From Planctomycetota bacterium (GTDB lineage Bacteria; Planctomycetota; Phycisphaerae; Phycisphaerales; SM1A02): a stretch of DNA of 13,903 bases. Location: assembly GCA_027295365.1 (NCBI GenBank), contig JAPULD010000110.1:1-13903 (forward strand). The letters are read 5' to 3'. This document shows, one piece after another, positions 1 to 6,870 of the stretch. Below the pieces are notes generated by a model. It was not told the origin of the DNA. It did no database searches and worked only from the letters and a program-made list of their open reading frames with translations. Position 1 is the stretch's first letter. Every line of letters starts with the position of its first letter. The position numbers and the translations under genes were made by a program.

Positions 1-432
1 GACCTTCGAGGTCGGGGCGGCAGCGCCGACATGGCCATCCGGCTGATGCGATTGTTGCGGGACTATCACGAACAGACCGGCAAGCCGGTCATCGCCCTGA
101 TCGATTCCATGACCCGCAGCGCCAAGGAGGTCATCGCGCATGGCATTCGGCACTATGAGATCGGGACGCTGGTGGGGGAGCGCACCGCCGGGGCGGTTCT
201 GCCGGCCACTTTTGAAAAGGTAGGCGAGGAAACGATACTCATGTATCCCACCTTCAGGCTATCCAAATACACGGACTTGATCGAAGGCGTGGGGGTAGAG
301 CCTGATGTGAAGGCCGCGCCCCCCGGGATGTACAGCGCGGGGGCCGACCCGATCCTTGATGCCGCCTTGGATGAAGCGGTGCGACACGTCCGGGACCAGC
401 ACGTGAATCGGATGGTGGTGCCCCAGCCCTAA
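1..432 (+). CDS. S41-family (tricorn/S41B-like) peptidase, C-terminal part, 5' end outside window
   Basis: The frame is open from base 1, so the start lies upstream; about 143 residues are visible before TAA at 430-432. The visible part opens with DLRGRGGS, matching the S41 core 'DLRGN.GG'. It continues through IALIDSMTRSAKE, where Ser at bases 118-120 sits at the position of the family nucleophile. Then come LVGERTAG and IEGVGVEPDV, the typical end of the fold. Classical CtpA proteases carry a Lys dyad partner in a TFGKG-like motif; here the equivalent is GERTAGAVL with no Lys. That pattern is usual for S41B/tricorn-core proteins, which use Ser with residues supplied elsewhere. Any PDZ domain or signal peptide would be upstream and cannot be seen. 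The family hydrolyses peptides, often in the periplasm, but the substrate here is unknown. The gene is convergent with mqnC, 16 bases away. Confidence 0.85.
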   Translation, partial: DLRGRGGSADMAIRLMRLLRDYHEQTGKPVIALIDSMTRSAKEVIAHGIRHYEIGTLVGERTAGAVLPATFEKVGEETILMYPTFRLSKYTDLIEGVGVEPDVKAAPPGMYSAGADPILDAALDEAVRHVRDQHVNRMVVPQP

Positions 433-442
433 TCGATAGGGC
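426..442. terminator. Hairpin between convergent S41 peptidase and mqnC genes
   Basis: Perfect 6-bp inverted repeat GCCCTA/TAGGGC (426-431 and 437-442) with a 5-nt loop. It overlaps the peptidase stop codon and lies 6 bases past the mqnC stop. No T-run follows on either strand, so it is not a textbook intrinsic terminator. Its place between two convergent genes suggests a bidirectional transcript-end structure (inference). Confidence 0.3.
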
Positions 443-448
443 AAGCGA

Positions 449-1849
449 TCATTCGATTGATTGGGCCGCTTCGATGGTCAATTCAACCGGGGATGCCTGA
501 TCGTTCTCTTGCTCGATATGCAACTTCTGGGATCGAAGCGTAGACCAGTCGTCGATGATCAAGTCGGGTGACGCATCATCGTCGTGGATCTTCAACAGAT
601 TGTACTCGTTGTTCCGCTGAGCGGGAATGAAGCCTGCATCGCGAATCAAGTGGCACAACGTCGGTTCATTAAGGCAGTACGTGGTGCCGGCCGCCGAGAC
701 GACATTTTCCTCCATCATCACCGAACCCATGTCGTTGGCGCCGTACTGCAAGGCGACCTGCCCGATGTTGGGGCCCATGGTAACCCAACTCGCGCCGATG
801 GAGTGAATGTTGTCGAGGTACAGGCGGCTGATGGCCTGCGTGCGCAGGTAATCGCTCGCGCCGGCTTGCTTGACGCGTCGGCCAAAGAGCGGATCGGCGG
901 TTTTTTCGCCAGCTCCATCGAGTTGGGCCACGACATCACCAGGGAATGGCTGGCTCAGGTCGTCGCCCTCGCCTTGGCCCCATTCAGGGCAGCGTCCCAA
1001 GGGAGTGTTCTCTCGTTGGAATGGCCAGGAGATGAACGCCTTGTACCGGCCTCCACCTTCTGCCGCGAAATCGTCGATCGACTTGTCTTGCCAGTCTCGC
1101 ACCAGGTCAAAATGGTGGATTCGATCAGCGAAGCCCTCGATGTGTCCAAACATCATCGTGGCGGACGTGTTCATCTCCAATTCGTGGGCGACGTGCATGG
1201 TCGTGAGCCAGGCTTCGGCGTCGCACTTGCCAAGACCGATCTTTCGCCGCACTGCCGGGGCGAAGATTTCACCACCCCCGCCCGGGATGGAATCCAGTCC
1301 AGCATCCTTGAGCTTTGTCATCACCCACATCAACTTCGCTCGAATGTTGTTTCCGGGAGGGTCGAAAAAATGGATGAACTCGATGAACTCGGGAGGGCTG
1401 AATGCATGGAGGTGGACAGATGGATACTTGGACTTGATCGTGCTCAGAAGATCCGTGTACCACGAGAGGGACAGATCGGGATTCATCCCGCCTTGCATGA
1501 GGATCTGCGTACCCCCGATCGCCACGAGTTCATCGACCTTGTCCAACAGAGTGTCGTACTCGAGCGTGTAGGCGTCGTCCTCGTCCCCATCGCGCCGGAA
1601 GGCGCAGAAGGTGCATTTGGCGGTGCACACGTTTGTGTAATTGATATTTCGATCGATGACATAGCTGCGCAAGTGATCCCCATGCACGGCTCGACATCGA
1701 GCATCAGCCCATCGTCCCAATTCCTGGAGGGGCATCGTGTGATACAGATCCAATGCCTGCTGGGGGGACATTCTGGCCTCACCCGCAATGATTCCCTGCA
1801 GCAATCCTTCATCGTGGATGCTCAATTCAGGATGGGAGGTGGGGGGCAT
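449..1849 (-). CDS. mqnC: Cyclic dehypoxanthinyl futalosine synthase MqnC (radical SAM)
   Basis: 466 residues from ATG at 1849. MqnC is the radical SAM enzyme that cyclises dehypoxanthinyl futalosine in the futalosine route to menaquinone. Visible signatures are the [4Fe-4S] motif CTAKCTFC (Cys75, Cys79, Cys82) after INYTNVC, GGTQILMQGGMNPDL (112-126), HAFSPPE (148-154), DSIPGGGGEI (186-195), WPFQRENTPL (275-284) and MMEENVVSAAGT (378-389). QILMQGGMNPDL favours MqnC over MqnE or CofH. The protein is longer than the usual 360-390 residues because of an acidic insertion at about 286-332, a short one near 160-172, and a tail of about 40 residues. The frame is open to a GTG at 1984 (511 residues). 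I chose 1849 because the homologous part begins just after it, AAGG lies 8 nt upstream, and a promoter-like GATAAT sits between the two starts. An ATG at 1936 is a third option. Confidence 0.93.
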   Translation of the reverse strand: MPPTSHPELSIHDEGLLQGIIAGEARMSPQQALDLYHTMPLQELGRWADARCRAVHGDHLRSYVIDRNINYTNVCTAKCTFCAFRRDGDEDDAYTLEYDTLLDKVDELVAIGGTQILMQGGMNPDLSLSWYTDLLSTIKSKYPSVHLHAFSPPEFIEFIHFFDPPGNNIRAKLMWVMTKLKDAGLDSIPGGGGEIFAPAVRRKIGLGKCDAEAWLTTMHVAHELEMNTSATMMFGHIEGFADRIHHFDLVRDWQDKSIDDFAAEGGGRYKAFISWPFQRENTPLGRCPEWGQGEGDDLSQPFPGDVVAQLDGAGEKTADPLFGRRVKQAGASDYLRTQAISRLYLDNIHSIGASWVTMGPNIGQVALQYGANDMGSVMMEENVVSAAGTTYCLNEPTLCHLIRDAGFIPAQRNNEYNLLKIHDDDASPDLIIDDWSTLRSQKLHIEQENDQASPVELTIEAAQSIE

Positions 1850-1879
1850 GTATCGGACCTTGAGGAACTGGAGAACCGT

Positions 1880-1908
1880 ATTATCTCGCTCAGGGAGGCT
1901 TGGATCAC
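1880..1908 (-). promoter_or_regulatory. Candidate sigma70-type promoter of mqnC
   Basis: Read on the minus strand, GTGATC (1908-1903) is followed after 17 nt by GATAAT (1885-1880), five of six matches to the -10 consensus; the -35 is weak. Transcription would start near 1873, giving a leader of about 24 nt that contains AAGG before ATG 1849. This is prediction by eye. Confidence 0.35.
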
Positions 1909-2084
1909 GATCGGAAGGACATGATAGGTGAGCCATGAAGCATGTCGAGCGGGTTCGGGATACCCCTTCACTCTCGGATTTCACTTATCGCGCCTTCTGA
2001 TCGGGCCGATGTGCAGCCAATGGGCCTAAGTACGTCGGCATCGATTTTGCCGAAGTACGGATTCAAACCAGTGGAGAGCATTGC

Positions 2085-3113
2085 ATGCCCTCGTCACAAG
2101 CCATTACCATCGGCGCATCGCTTATGCGACTCCGCCGCGCCATTTTCCTCTGCTGCTGCGCCATCGGCTTGGGATTGTTCGCACAGCTCAGCGTGTGGGC
2201 ATTGATCAGCTATACGGATATCCGTTGGACGGAGGATGAAACGGCACTCGAGAGTCCGCTGATCATCCAATCAGACACGTTCGAAGCGGAAGAACCGGAT
2301 TCCATGGATGATCCTGCCCAGGCGATCCGCGCCGTCGCCTCGGCGACGGGAGAGACGATCGCAGATGAATCGAATCAAGATGAAAACGACGAGGCGGCGT
2401 CAACTCTGATCCTGAGTCGATATGACAAGACATTGTCTTTCCTGACTCGGTGCGCCAAGGGCTTCGGTACGGTTGGCATGATCATCATCCTGCCCATGTT
2501 GATGCTTTCGGTGCTGATCACCGCGGGGACGGCACTACGGGGTGGCGAGAAGATTGTGGGAGCCTTCAACCTCGGGCTTGTCCTGGGCATCCTCGTCTTG
2601 CCCCTGGGAGAGACGTTGTCTTTGCCATGGTCCGACGGTGCATTGACCAGTTACGAAACGATGACCAGGGACGTGGATGGTTATGCGACCGGCCCGGTCA
2701 GTGCGATAGGGCCATTCGTCTACTACGCGCAATATTTCATGCTGCCGCTGGCGTGCATGATGGGCACGGCGCTTCTGTATCTTCGATACAGCGGGAGTGT
2801 TGAACTGGCGATCCTGCAAGGCGATACGTTGAGAGTCGATCCGGACATCGAGGAGGAAGCGTCCGGCGTCAAGGTGGGAGCACGAGGCAATCGCGCCTCC
2901 AACGCATTGAACAGGCTTTCCAATGATCCGCATCAGAAAGTTCAGGCACCATTGATGAAGCCTTCGAACGCCCCGCCCCAGCCGATCCAGGCCCAGCCAA
3001 TGCAGAATCCACAAGCAAGTATGTCCACGCCGGCACCGATCCAGCCAGAGTCGCCAGACCCTCAGATTACGCTGGACGAAACGCCCAGCAACGCACCCCG
3101 GCGCATCATCTGA
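2085..3113 (+). CDS. Unrecognised membrane protein with four predicted helices and Pro/Gln-rich tail
   Basis: 342 residues. The start ATG is supported by GGAGAG at 2073-2078, 6 nt upstream. I do not recognise a family. Predicted membrane segments are about 18-42, 128-150, 157-178 and 208-234. Between the first and second lies an acidic, soluble stretch (48-108) rich in Asp and Glu. After helix 4 comes a charged region (240-280) and then a low-complexity tail (285-340) rich in Pro, Gln, Asn and Ala, which looks disordered. Cys23-Cys25 form a CCC run inside helix 1; this is not a convincing lipobox. No catalytic motif is visible. The gene stands alone, divergent from mqnC and convergent with the pheT cluster, and ends before a strong terminator, so it is probably monocistronic. 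Length, codon use, RBS and terminator make it a real gene; its function is unknown. Confidence 0.75.
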   Translation: MPSSQAITIGASLMRLRRAIFLCCCAIGLGLFAQLSVWALISYTDIRWTEDETALESPLIIQSDTFEAEEPDSMDDPAQAIRAVASATGETIADESNQDENDEAASTLILSRYDKTLSFLTRCAKGFGTVGMIIILPMLMLSVLITAGTALRGGEKIVGAFNLGLVLGILVLPLGETLSLPWSDGALTSYETMTRDVDGYATGPVSAIGPFVYYAQYFMLPLACMMGTALLYLRYSGSVELAILQGDTLRVDPDIEEEASGVKVGARGNRASNALNRLSNDPHQKVQAPLMKPSNAPPQPIQAQPMQNPQASMSTPAPIQPESPDPQITLDETPSNAPRRII

Positions 3114-3145
3114 AAAAACTGAGCATGTGAATGGGCGGAGGAGAC

Positions 3146-3174
3146 GGGAGCGTGGCATGCCATGCTCCCTTTTT
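3146..3174 (+). terminator. Rho-independent terminator of the 2085-3113 gene
   Basis: A 10-bp stem (3146-3155 with 3160-3169, GGGAGCGTGG with CCATGCTCCC, one G-T wobble) has a CATG loop and is followed directly by five T at 3170-3174. It lies 33 nt after the stop of the membrane-protein gene. On the minus strand no U-run follows the stem closely, so it acts mainly on plus-strand transcripts. Confidence 0.85.
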
Positions 3175-3197
3175 CATGCTCTTGTGGAATCCCGAAA

Positions 3198-3449
3198 TCA
3201 ACCTGTCTTGAACATGCGTTGTGACGTACCGCCCGGCCCGATCATCGCCTGAACCCGAGCCCCGCAACGAGGGCAATGCCCGGCGTACATGCTCCCGGCC
3301 TTGTTCCGGTTGATGCGACCATACGTGTGACAGCATTGAAACCAGATCGAGAGGAATTTCTTGCCTCGTTTCTTGGTCTTGGATTCGGAGATGTCGCTTT
3401 GCTGGAAATTGCGCAGGCCATCGATGTCAAGATAGTCTTCTGGGGGCAT
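3198..3449 (-). CDS. Small Cys-rich (possible zinc-ribbon) protein of unknown function
   Basis: 83 residues, ATG at 3449 and TGA at 3200-3198. The N-terminal 30 residues are polar and end in a basic patch (TKKRGKK). The second half is compact, with FLSIWFQCCHTYGRI, then GHCPRCGARV, then MIGPGGTSQRMF. Cys39/Cys40 and the CPRC pair Cys59/Cys62 could form a zinc-ribbon-type site, with His41 or His58 as alternative ligands. The gene starts 36 nt after the fchA stop, in the same direction, so it is likely the last gene of the pheT-fchA transcript. The Cys and Gly patterns, which do not look like a random reading frame, argue that it is real. From memory the IGPGGT.QR tail resembles small planctomycete proteins, but I cannot confirm this. 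No clear RBS is visible. Function unknown; nucleic-acid or ribosome association would be a guess. Confidence 0.7.
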   Translation of the reverse strand: MPPEDYLDIDGLRNFQQSDISESKTKKRGKKFLSIWFQCCHTYGRINRNKAGSMYAGHCPRCGARVQAMIGPGGTSQRMFKTG

Positions 3450-3485
3450 GGAAGAGTATCTATCGGCGAGATCGGCAATCGGGCT

Positions 3486-4127
3486 TCAGCTCGAAGCTTT
3501 GCCACCTTTGACGATCGCATTCTTCAAACGCATGGCGACATCGAGCATGCGGCAAAGTTCCATCTCGATGACTTGCACCTTCGAAGCATCTTCCAGCAAG
3601 GTCAGGTTGATCCGGACATTGATGGCGGCGGCCTGCGCACCGGTCTCGGCAAGCAGGGCCGCGATCATCAGGTCGCTGCGCAGCATCTTGCTCGTGGCAT
3701 CGTCCAGCAATTCAAGCAGATGGAGCAGACCCAGGCACACGCCGAGCGTTTCGCGGGGTGGGGTCATGGCCCGATCCACCGCCTCTTCCCATGCCGCGAT
3801 CCTTTTCGGATCGTCCTTGTCAAGTTTCATCAAGGCATTGAGAGCCCCATACGCCTCGGCGTCATCGTCGGCGAGTTGCAGAGCCCGCTCGGCGAACAAC
3901 CCGAGTCGCTCGATCGCCTCCTGATGCAGCTCATCGTGTTGGGCGAGCTTTTTCTTCCCGATGGAATAGTTGACCACCATGCGAGCAAGAGCCGCCCCGA
4001 GTGCGCCGACAATTGATGCGACCGCCCCGCCCCCAGGCGTGGGTGATTTCTCTCCCAATGTTTCAATCAGCTGTTCAACTCTCTGGAGCTTCAGGGAGTT
4101 GGGCGACTCGTCGGGCGTATGGGTCAT
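3486..4127 (-). CDS. fchA: Methenyl-THF cyclohydrolase / formimino-THF cyclodeaminase family protein (FchA/FTCD_C)
   Basis: 213 residues, close to the usual length of stand-alone bacterial FchA. The family acts on one-carbon folates: it hydrolyses 5,10-methenyl-THF to 10-formyl-THF, or in FTCD deaminates formimino-THF. Visible signatures are the folate-binding TPGGGAVAS (30-38) followed by GALGAALARMV, the DDDAEAY motif near 87-93, and the all-helical character throughout. The ATG at 4127 overlaps the pheT stop as ATGA (4127-4124), so translation is probably coupled to pheT. A weak GAGAT lies upstream. The ligand cannot be decided from sequence: no histidine-degradation genes are adjacent, which slightly favours general one-carbon metabolism over formimino transfer. 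The family call is strong, the exact reaction less so. Confidence 0.88.
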   Translation of the reverse strand: MTHTPDESPNSLKLQRVEQLIETLGEKSPTPGGGAVASIVGALGAALARMVVNYSIGKKKLAQHDELHQEAIERLGLFAERALQLADDDAEAYGALNALMKLDKDDPKRIAAWEEAVDRAMTPPRETLGVCLGLLHLLELLDDATSKMLRSDLMIAALLAETGAQAAAINVRINLTLLEDASKVQVIEMELCRMLDVAMRLKNAIVKGGKASS

Positions 4128-6154
4128 TGTCGGATCTCGGCGCTGAACGTCTGATGCATCGTCTCGATCACGCGATCCATCTGCGTATCCACTTCCTCGT
4201 GCTTGAGGGTTCGATCATCGGCGCGGAATCGAAGGCGAAACGTGAGCGACTTGCGCCCCGATTCGATCGACTTGCCCCGGAAGACGGTGACGAACTCGAT
4301 CGCCACCAGATGATCAAGATTCAAGACGTCAAGCGTTCGATGCAAGTCGTTCCAGGCGAGTGATTCATCGACGATCGCCGAGACATCACGCGTGATGGCC
4401 GGGAAAGCGGGCAGGCGGTGGGCTTCTTTGTCGGGCGGGTAGGTCGCATAGAACTCCTGCAGATCGAGTTCCGCGCCGAGCAAGGGCATATCAAGTTCGA
4501 ATTGACTGACGAGTTTCTTCGGCAAGACGCCCATGTGGCCGATCACGCGTCCACCCGCACTCACTTCGGCGGCAGGCGTGAACCAAGGCACCGAATCGTC
4601 GGGACGCACATCGACCTGGGCGTCGGGGCCCAGCAGGAGACGCACGATTCGCTCGATCACGCCTCGAACGGGACGCAAACCATCGTGTTCATTTTCGAGA
4701 TCGAGAACCATACCCAGTCTGATGGATTCGTGATGTCCCTCTTGGGTGCGCCAGAAGGTGGATGCGCCTTGGAAGAGTTTCAGGCGCTCAACGCCATTGG
4801 CGTGGTTGGAGGCCCTGACACGAAGCAGGCTGGGCAGCACCGATGGCTGCAGGATGGGCCAGGCCTTCGCTCGATCATCATCGACTCGCAAAGGCGTCGT
4901 TCCGGGGCTCAGAAACAGAGTGGCGTGTTTCTCGGGGACCAATGTATGCGTCACAGACTCGACGAAACCCATCCCCACCAACACGTCGCTCACGGCGGAT
5001 CTTGCCTCGATCGTCGGCTGAGGCGGCGCGACCCGTATCTCGATCGCGTCCTTCATGGGGATGTTGTCGTGACCAAACACCCGGCCCACCTCTTCGATGA
5101 TGTCGATCTCACGCTCGACATCGAGTCTGTGAATCGGCACCGTGCATTCGATCCGCTCGCCTTCGAGTCTGGGGTCGAAGCCCAACCGATCCAGGGCATC
5201 AACCATCGTGTCGTCGGGAATGGGGACGCCCATGATCTTTCGACAACGATCCGTTCGCATGGAAATCTGGCGGCGATCCGGGATGGGCTTTCCTTCTGAG
5301 ATGACGCCTTCGCAGAGTTCGCCTCCCGCGAGTTCCAGGATCAAACACACGAGCCGATCGGCGGCATCGTTGACCTGACCCGGATGCACACCCCGCTCGA
5401 ACCGATAGCTCGAGTCGGTAATGATGTTGTGTCTTCGGCTCGTGTTGCGAACACTGACGGGATTGAACGTCGCCGCCTCGATGAGAATATCGCTGGTCTT
5501 TTCCGTGACCGCCGTCAATCCTCCGCCCTTCACGCCCGCCAATGCCACTGCATTTTCGGCATCGGCGATCACGAGGTCGTCGCGAGTCAGCTTGATTTCC
5601 GTTTCACCTTCACCCAAGGGCAGGAAACGCTCGTCCACCTTCGCCTTGCGGATGATGATGGTGTTTTTCTTCAGGAGATCGAGGTCGAAGACATGGGTGG
5701 GTTGACCCCATTCAAAATTGACGAAGTTCGTGGCGTCAACCACGTTGTTCCGGGGAATATCCCCTCGAGCCCGGAGTCGTTTGGCCAGCCACTCGGGCGA
5801 GGGGCCGACTTTGATTCCCTTGATCACCCGAGCCGTATACAAGGGGCACAGGTCCGGCTCCTCGTTGATCAGCGTGGCCGATTCCGAAGCGGGGGGCCCA
5901 GTGGGGGTGGGTATTGCTTCGGGAATCTTGAGCCGGCGTTTCGAGAGTGCGGCAATCTCCCGGGCCAGGCCCAGATGACAGACGCAATCGCCTCGGTTGG
6001 AGGTCATCTCGAAGTCCTGTCGGACATCTTCGCCATTTTCCACGGATTTGGAACCCTCGTGCGGAAAGCCTGCCTGCGTCAGCAGATCGGCCTGTTCCTC
6101 AGGAGAGATCGGGGAATCGAGATAGTCGTTAATCCAAAGGTTGCTGGTTTCCAT
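4124..6154 (-). CDS. pheT: Phenylalanyl-tRNA synthetase beta subunit, short form
   Basis: 676 residues from ATG at 6154. PheT pairs with PheS in the alpha2-beta2 enzyme that charges tRNA-Phe; beta carries editing and tRNA contacts. The N-terminal B1 segment NLWINDYLDSPISPEE passes almost directly into TSNRGDCVCHLGLAREIAAL (51-70). The EMAPII-like tRNA-binding domain of about 110 residues that normally sits between them is absent, which explains 676 residues against about 795 in E. coli. Then come the B3/4 editing domain (about 105-275, with NNVVDATNFV, GQPTHVFD and SSYRFERG), B5 (about 295-365), the synthetase-like core, and a C-terminal FDX-ACB domain (last ~93 residues, from RLPAFPAITRDVSAIVDES). 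The frame extends upstream to 6295, but those residues have no family likeness and would overlap the divergent gene. No strong RBS is seen. pheS is not next door: the upstream neighbour is divergent. Confidence 0.95.
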   Translation of the reverse strand: METSNLWINDYLDSPISPEEQADLLTQAGFPHEGSKSVENGEDVRQDFEMTSNRGDCVCHLGLAREIAALSKRRLKIPEAIPTPTGPPASESATLINEEPDLCPLYTARVIKGIKVGPSPEWLAKRLRARGDIPRNNVVDATNFVNFEWGQPTHVFDLDLLKKNTIIIRKAKVDERFLPLGEGETEIKLTRDDLVIADAENAVALAGVKGGGLTAVTEKTSDILIEAATFNPVSVRNTSRRHNIITDSSYRFERGVHPGQVNDAADRLVCLILELAGGELCEGVISEGKPIPDRRQISMRTDRCRKIMGVPIPDDTMVDALDRLGFDPRLEGERIECTVPIHRLDVEREIDIIEEVGRVFGHDNIPMKDAIEIRVAPPQPTIEARSAVSDVLVGMGFVESVTHTLVPEKHATLFLSPGTTPLRVDDDRAKAWPILQPSVLPSLLRVRASNHANGVERLKLFQGASTFWRTQEGHHESIRLGMVLDLENEHDGLRPVRGVIERIVRLLLGPDAQVDVRPDDSVPWFTPAAEVSAGGRVIGHMGVLPKKLVSQFELDMPLLGAELDLQEFYATYPPDKEAHRLPAFPAITRDVSAIVDESLAWNDLHRTLDVLNLDHLVAIEFVTVFRGKSIESGRKSLTFRLRFRADDRTLKHEEVDTQMDRVIETMHQTFSAEIRQ

Positions 6155-6205
6155 AGGCGAGAGCAGGGTATCGCCAAGGCACGGCTTGGACAAAGTCCAA
6201 AGGTG

Positions 6206-6235
6206 ATTTTCAACAATCCGAGCATGAGTTGTCGA
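6206..6235 (-). promoter_or_regulatory. Candidate promoter of the pheT-fchA cluster
   Basis: On the minus strand TCGACA (6235-6230, five of six matches to the -35 consensus) is followed after 18 nt by GAAAAT (6211-6206, four of six). Transcription would start near 6199, about 45 nt before ATG 6154. It lies in the 131-bp divergent gap. No T-box-like or Phe-leader-peptide attenuator is visible in this short leader. Confidence 0.3.
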
Positions 6236-6250
6236 GGGCCAGCTTCCGCA

Positions 6251-6279
6251 TTGGACAGCCTCTTCCACGCCCATACACT
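6251..6279 (+). promoter_or_regulatory. Candidate promoter of the lipoprotein pair, possibly leaderless
   Basis: TTGGAC (6251-6256), 17 nt, then TACACT (6274-6279). The -10 matches four of six positions and the -35 three. The predicted transcription start falls at about 6286, the A of the start codon, and no Shine-Dalgarno sequence precedes that ATG. The message could therefore be leaderless (inference). Confidence 0.3.
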
Positions 6280-6285
6280 TCTGGT

Positions 6286-6870
6286 ATGCGGTCAATTGTC
6301 GTGATGTTTGTGTTTCTGGCTCTGGGATCGGGGTGTTCGTCGCCCCAAGGCGTCTCGGATGATCCTTTTGCCGTCACCCCGATGGATTTTTCACTCGACC
6401 TGACCGTCATGTTGGGGGATTCGGTCTCGTATCGTCCCGAGGCTCATCTCCATCCGAGTCGTTGCGTCCTGTTTCCTGATGGATCGCTTTATTATGGAGA
6501 AAGTGCGGCTCTCGGGGCGGACTCGATGCCTCCGCTCGTCCGTCGCTTGAATCGGAGGCAGGTCGCGGGAGTCTGGAGTCTGGCCCAGCAACTCGGATTC
6601 GCCGATCCTGAAAATGGAAGTGAGCCAGTCAATTTCTCGCTCATCGAACCCGGACACGACGAGATCGTCGATCTGATCAGGTTCACGGCAGAGGGACGCC
6701 GTTGGGAATTCGTGCAAAGGGCGACCATCGATTCCCCCGATCCCGCTTCGATGCAACTGGTGAGGCTCCTGGCGCAACTCGCCTGGGCCTCGGATACTCG
6801 CATGGCGAGTGAAGCCACGGCACCGATTCGTTATGACTTTGGGCCTGACCCCTACGCAATCTATCGATGA
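6286..6870 (+). CDS. Putative lipoprotein of unknown function, first of a paralogous pair
   Basis: 194 residues from ATG 6286. The start is set by the signal peptide: MRS, a hydrophobic run VVMFVFLALGSG, then Cys17 followed by SSPQ. The lipobox LGSGC is slightly off-consensus (Gly at -3). The open frame reaches back to 6229, but that extension would bury the signal. The mature part is about 175 residues and predicted mixed alpha/beta: strand-like LDLTVML, FPDGSLYYGESAA, a helix RLNRRQVAGVWSLAQQLGFA, strand IVDLIRFTAEGRRWEFVQR, and a last helix SMQLVRLLAQLAW. No known domain was recognised and no catalytic motif is evident. It overlaps the next gene by ATGA (6867-6870), so the two are probably translated together. 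Likely anchored in a membrane facing the periplasm. Confidence 0.78.
   Translation: MRSIVVMFVFLALGSGCSSPQGVSDDPFAVTPMDFSLDLTVMLGDSVSYRPEAHLHPSRCVLFPDGSLYYGESAALGADSMPPLVRRLNRRQVAGVWSLAQQLGFADPENGSEPVNFSLIEPGHDEIVDLIRFTAEGRRWEFVQRATIDSPDPASMQLVRLLAQLAWASDTRMASEATAPIRYDFGPDPYAIYR

Noticed and set aside
584..1924. A 446-codon open frame on the plus strand, fully antisense to mqnC
   Set aside because: Its translation shows no family motif, while the opposite strand encodes clear MqnC signatures. Long antisense frames are expected at this base composition.
1942..2205. An 87-codon plus-strand frame overlapping the start of the membrane-protein gene
   Set aside because: No motif or RBS, and it conflicts with the well-supported start at 2085.
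3276..4016. A 246-codon plus-strand open frame across fchA and the small Cys-rich gene
   Set aside because: It is antisense to a clear FchA protein and lacks its own RBS or motifs.
3198..6154. The minus-strand cluster considered as part of a histidine-degradation (hut) locus because of the FTCD-type domain
   Set aside because: No hutU, hutI or hutH-like gene is present; the neighbours are pheT and a small unknown gene.
4418..6304. Two long plus-strand open frames (293 and 306 codons) antisense to pheT
   Set aside because: No recognisable protein features; the minus strand carries all PheT domains in order without interruption.
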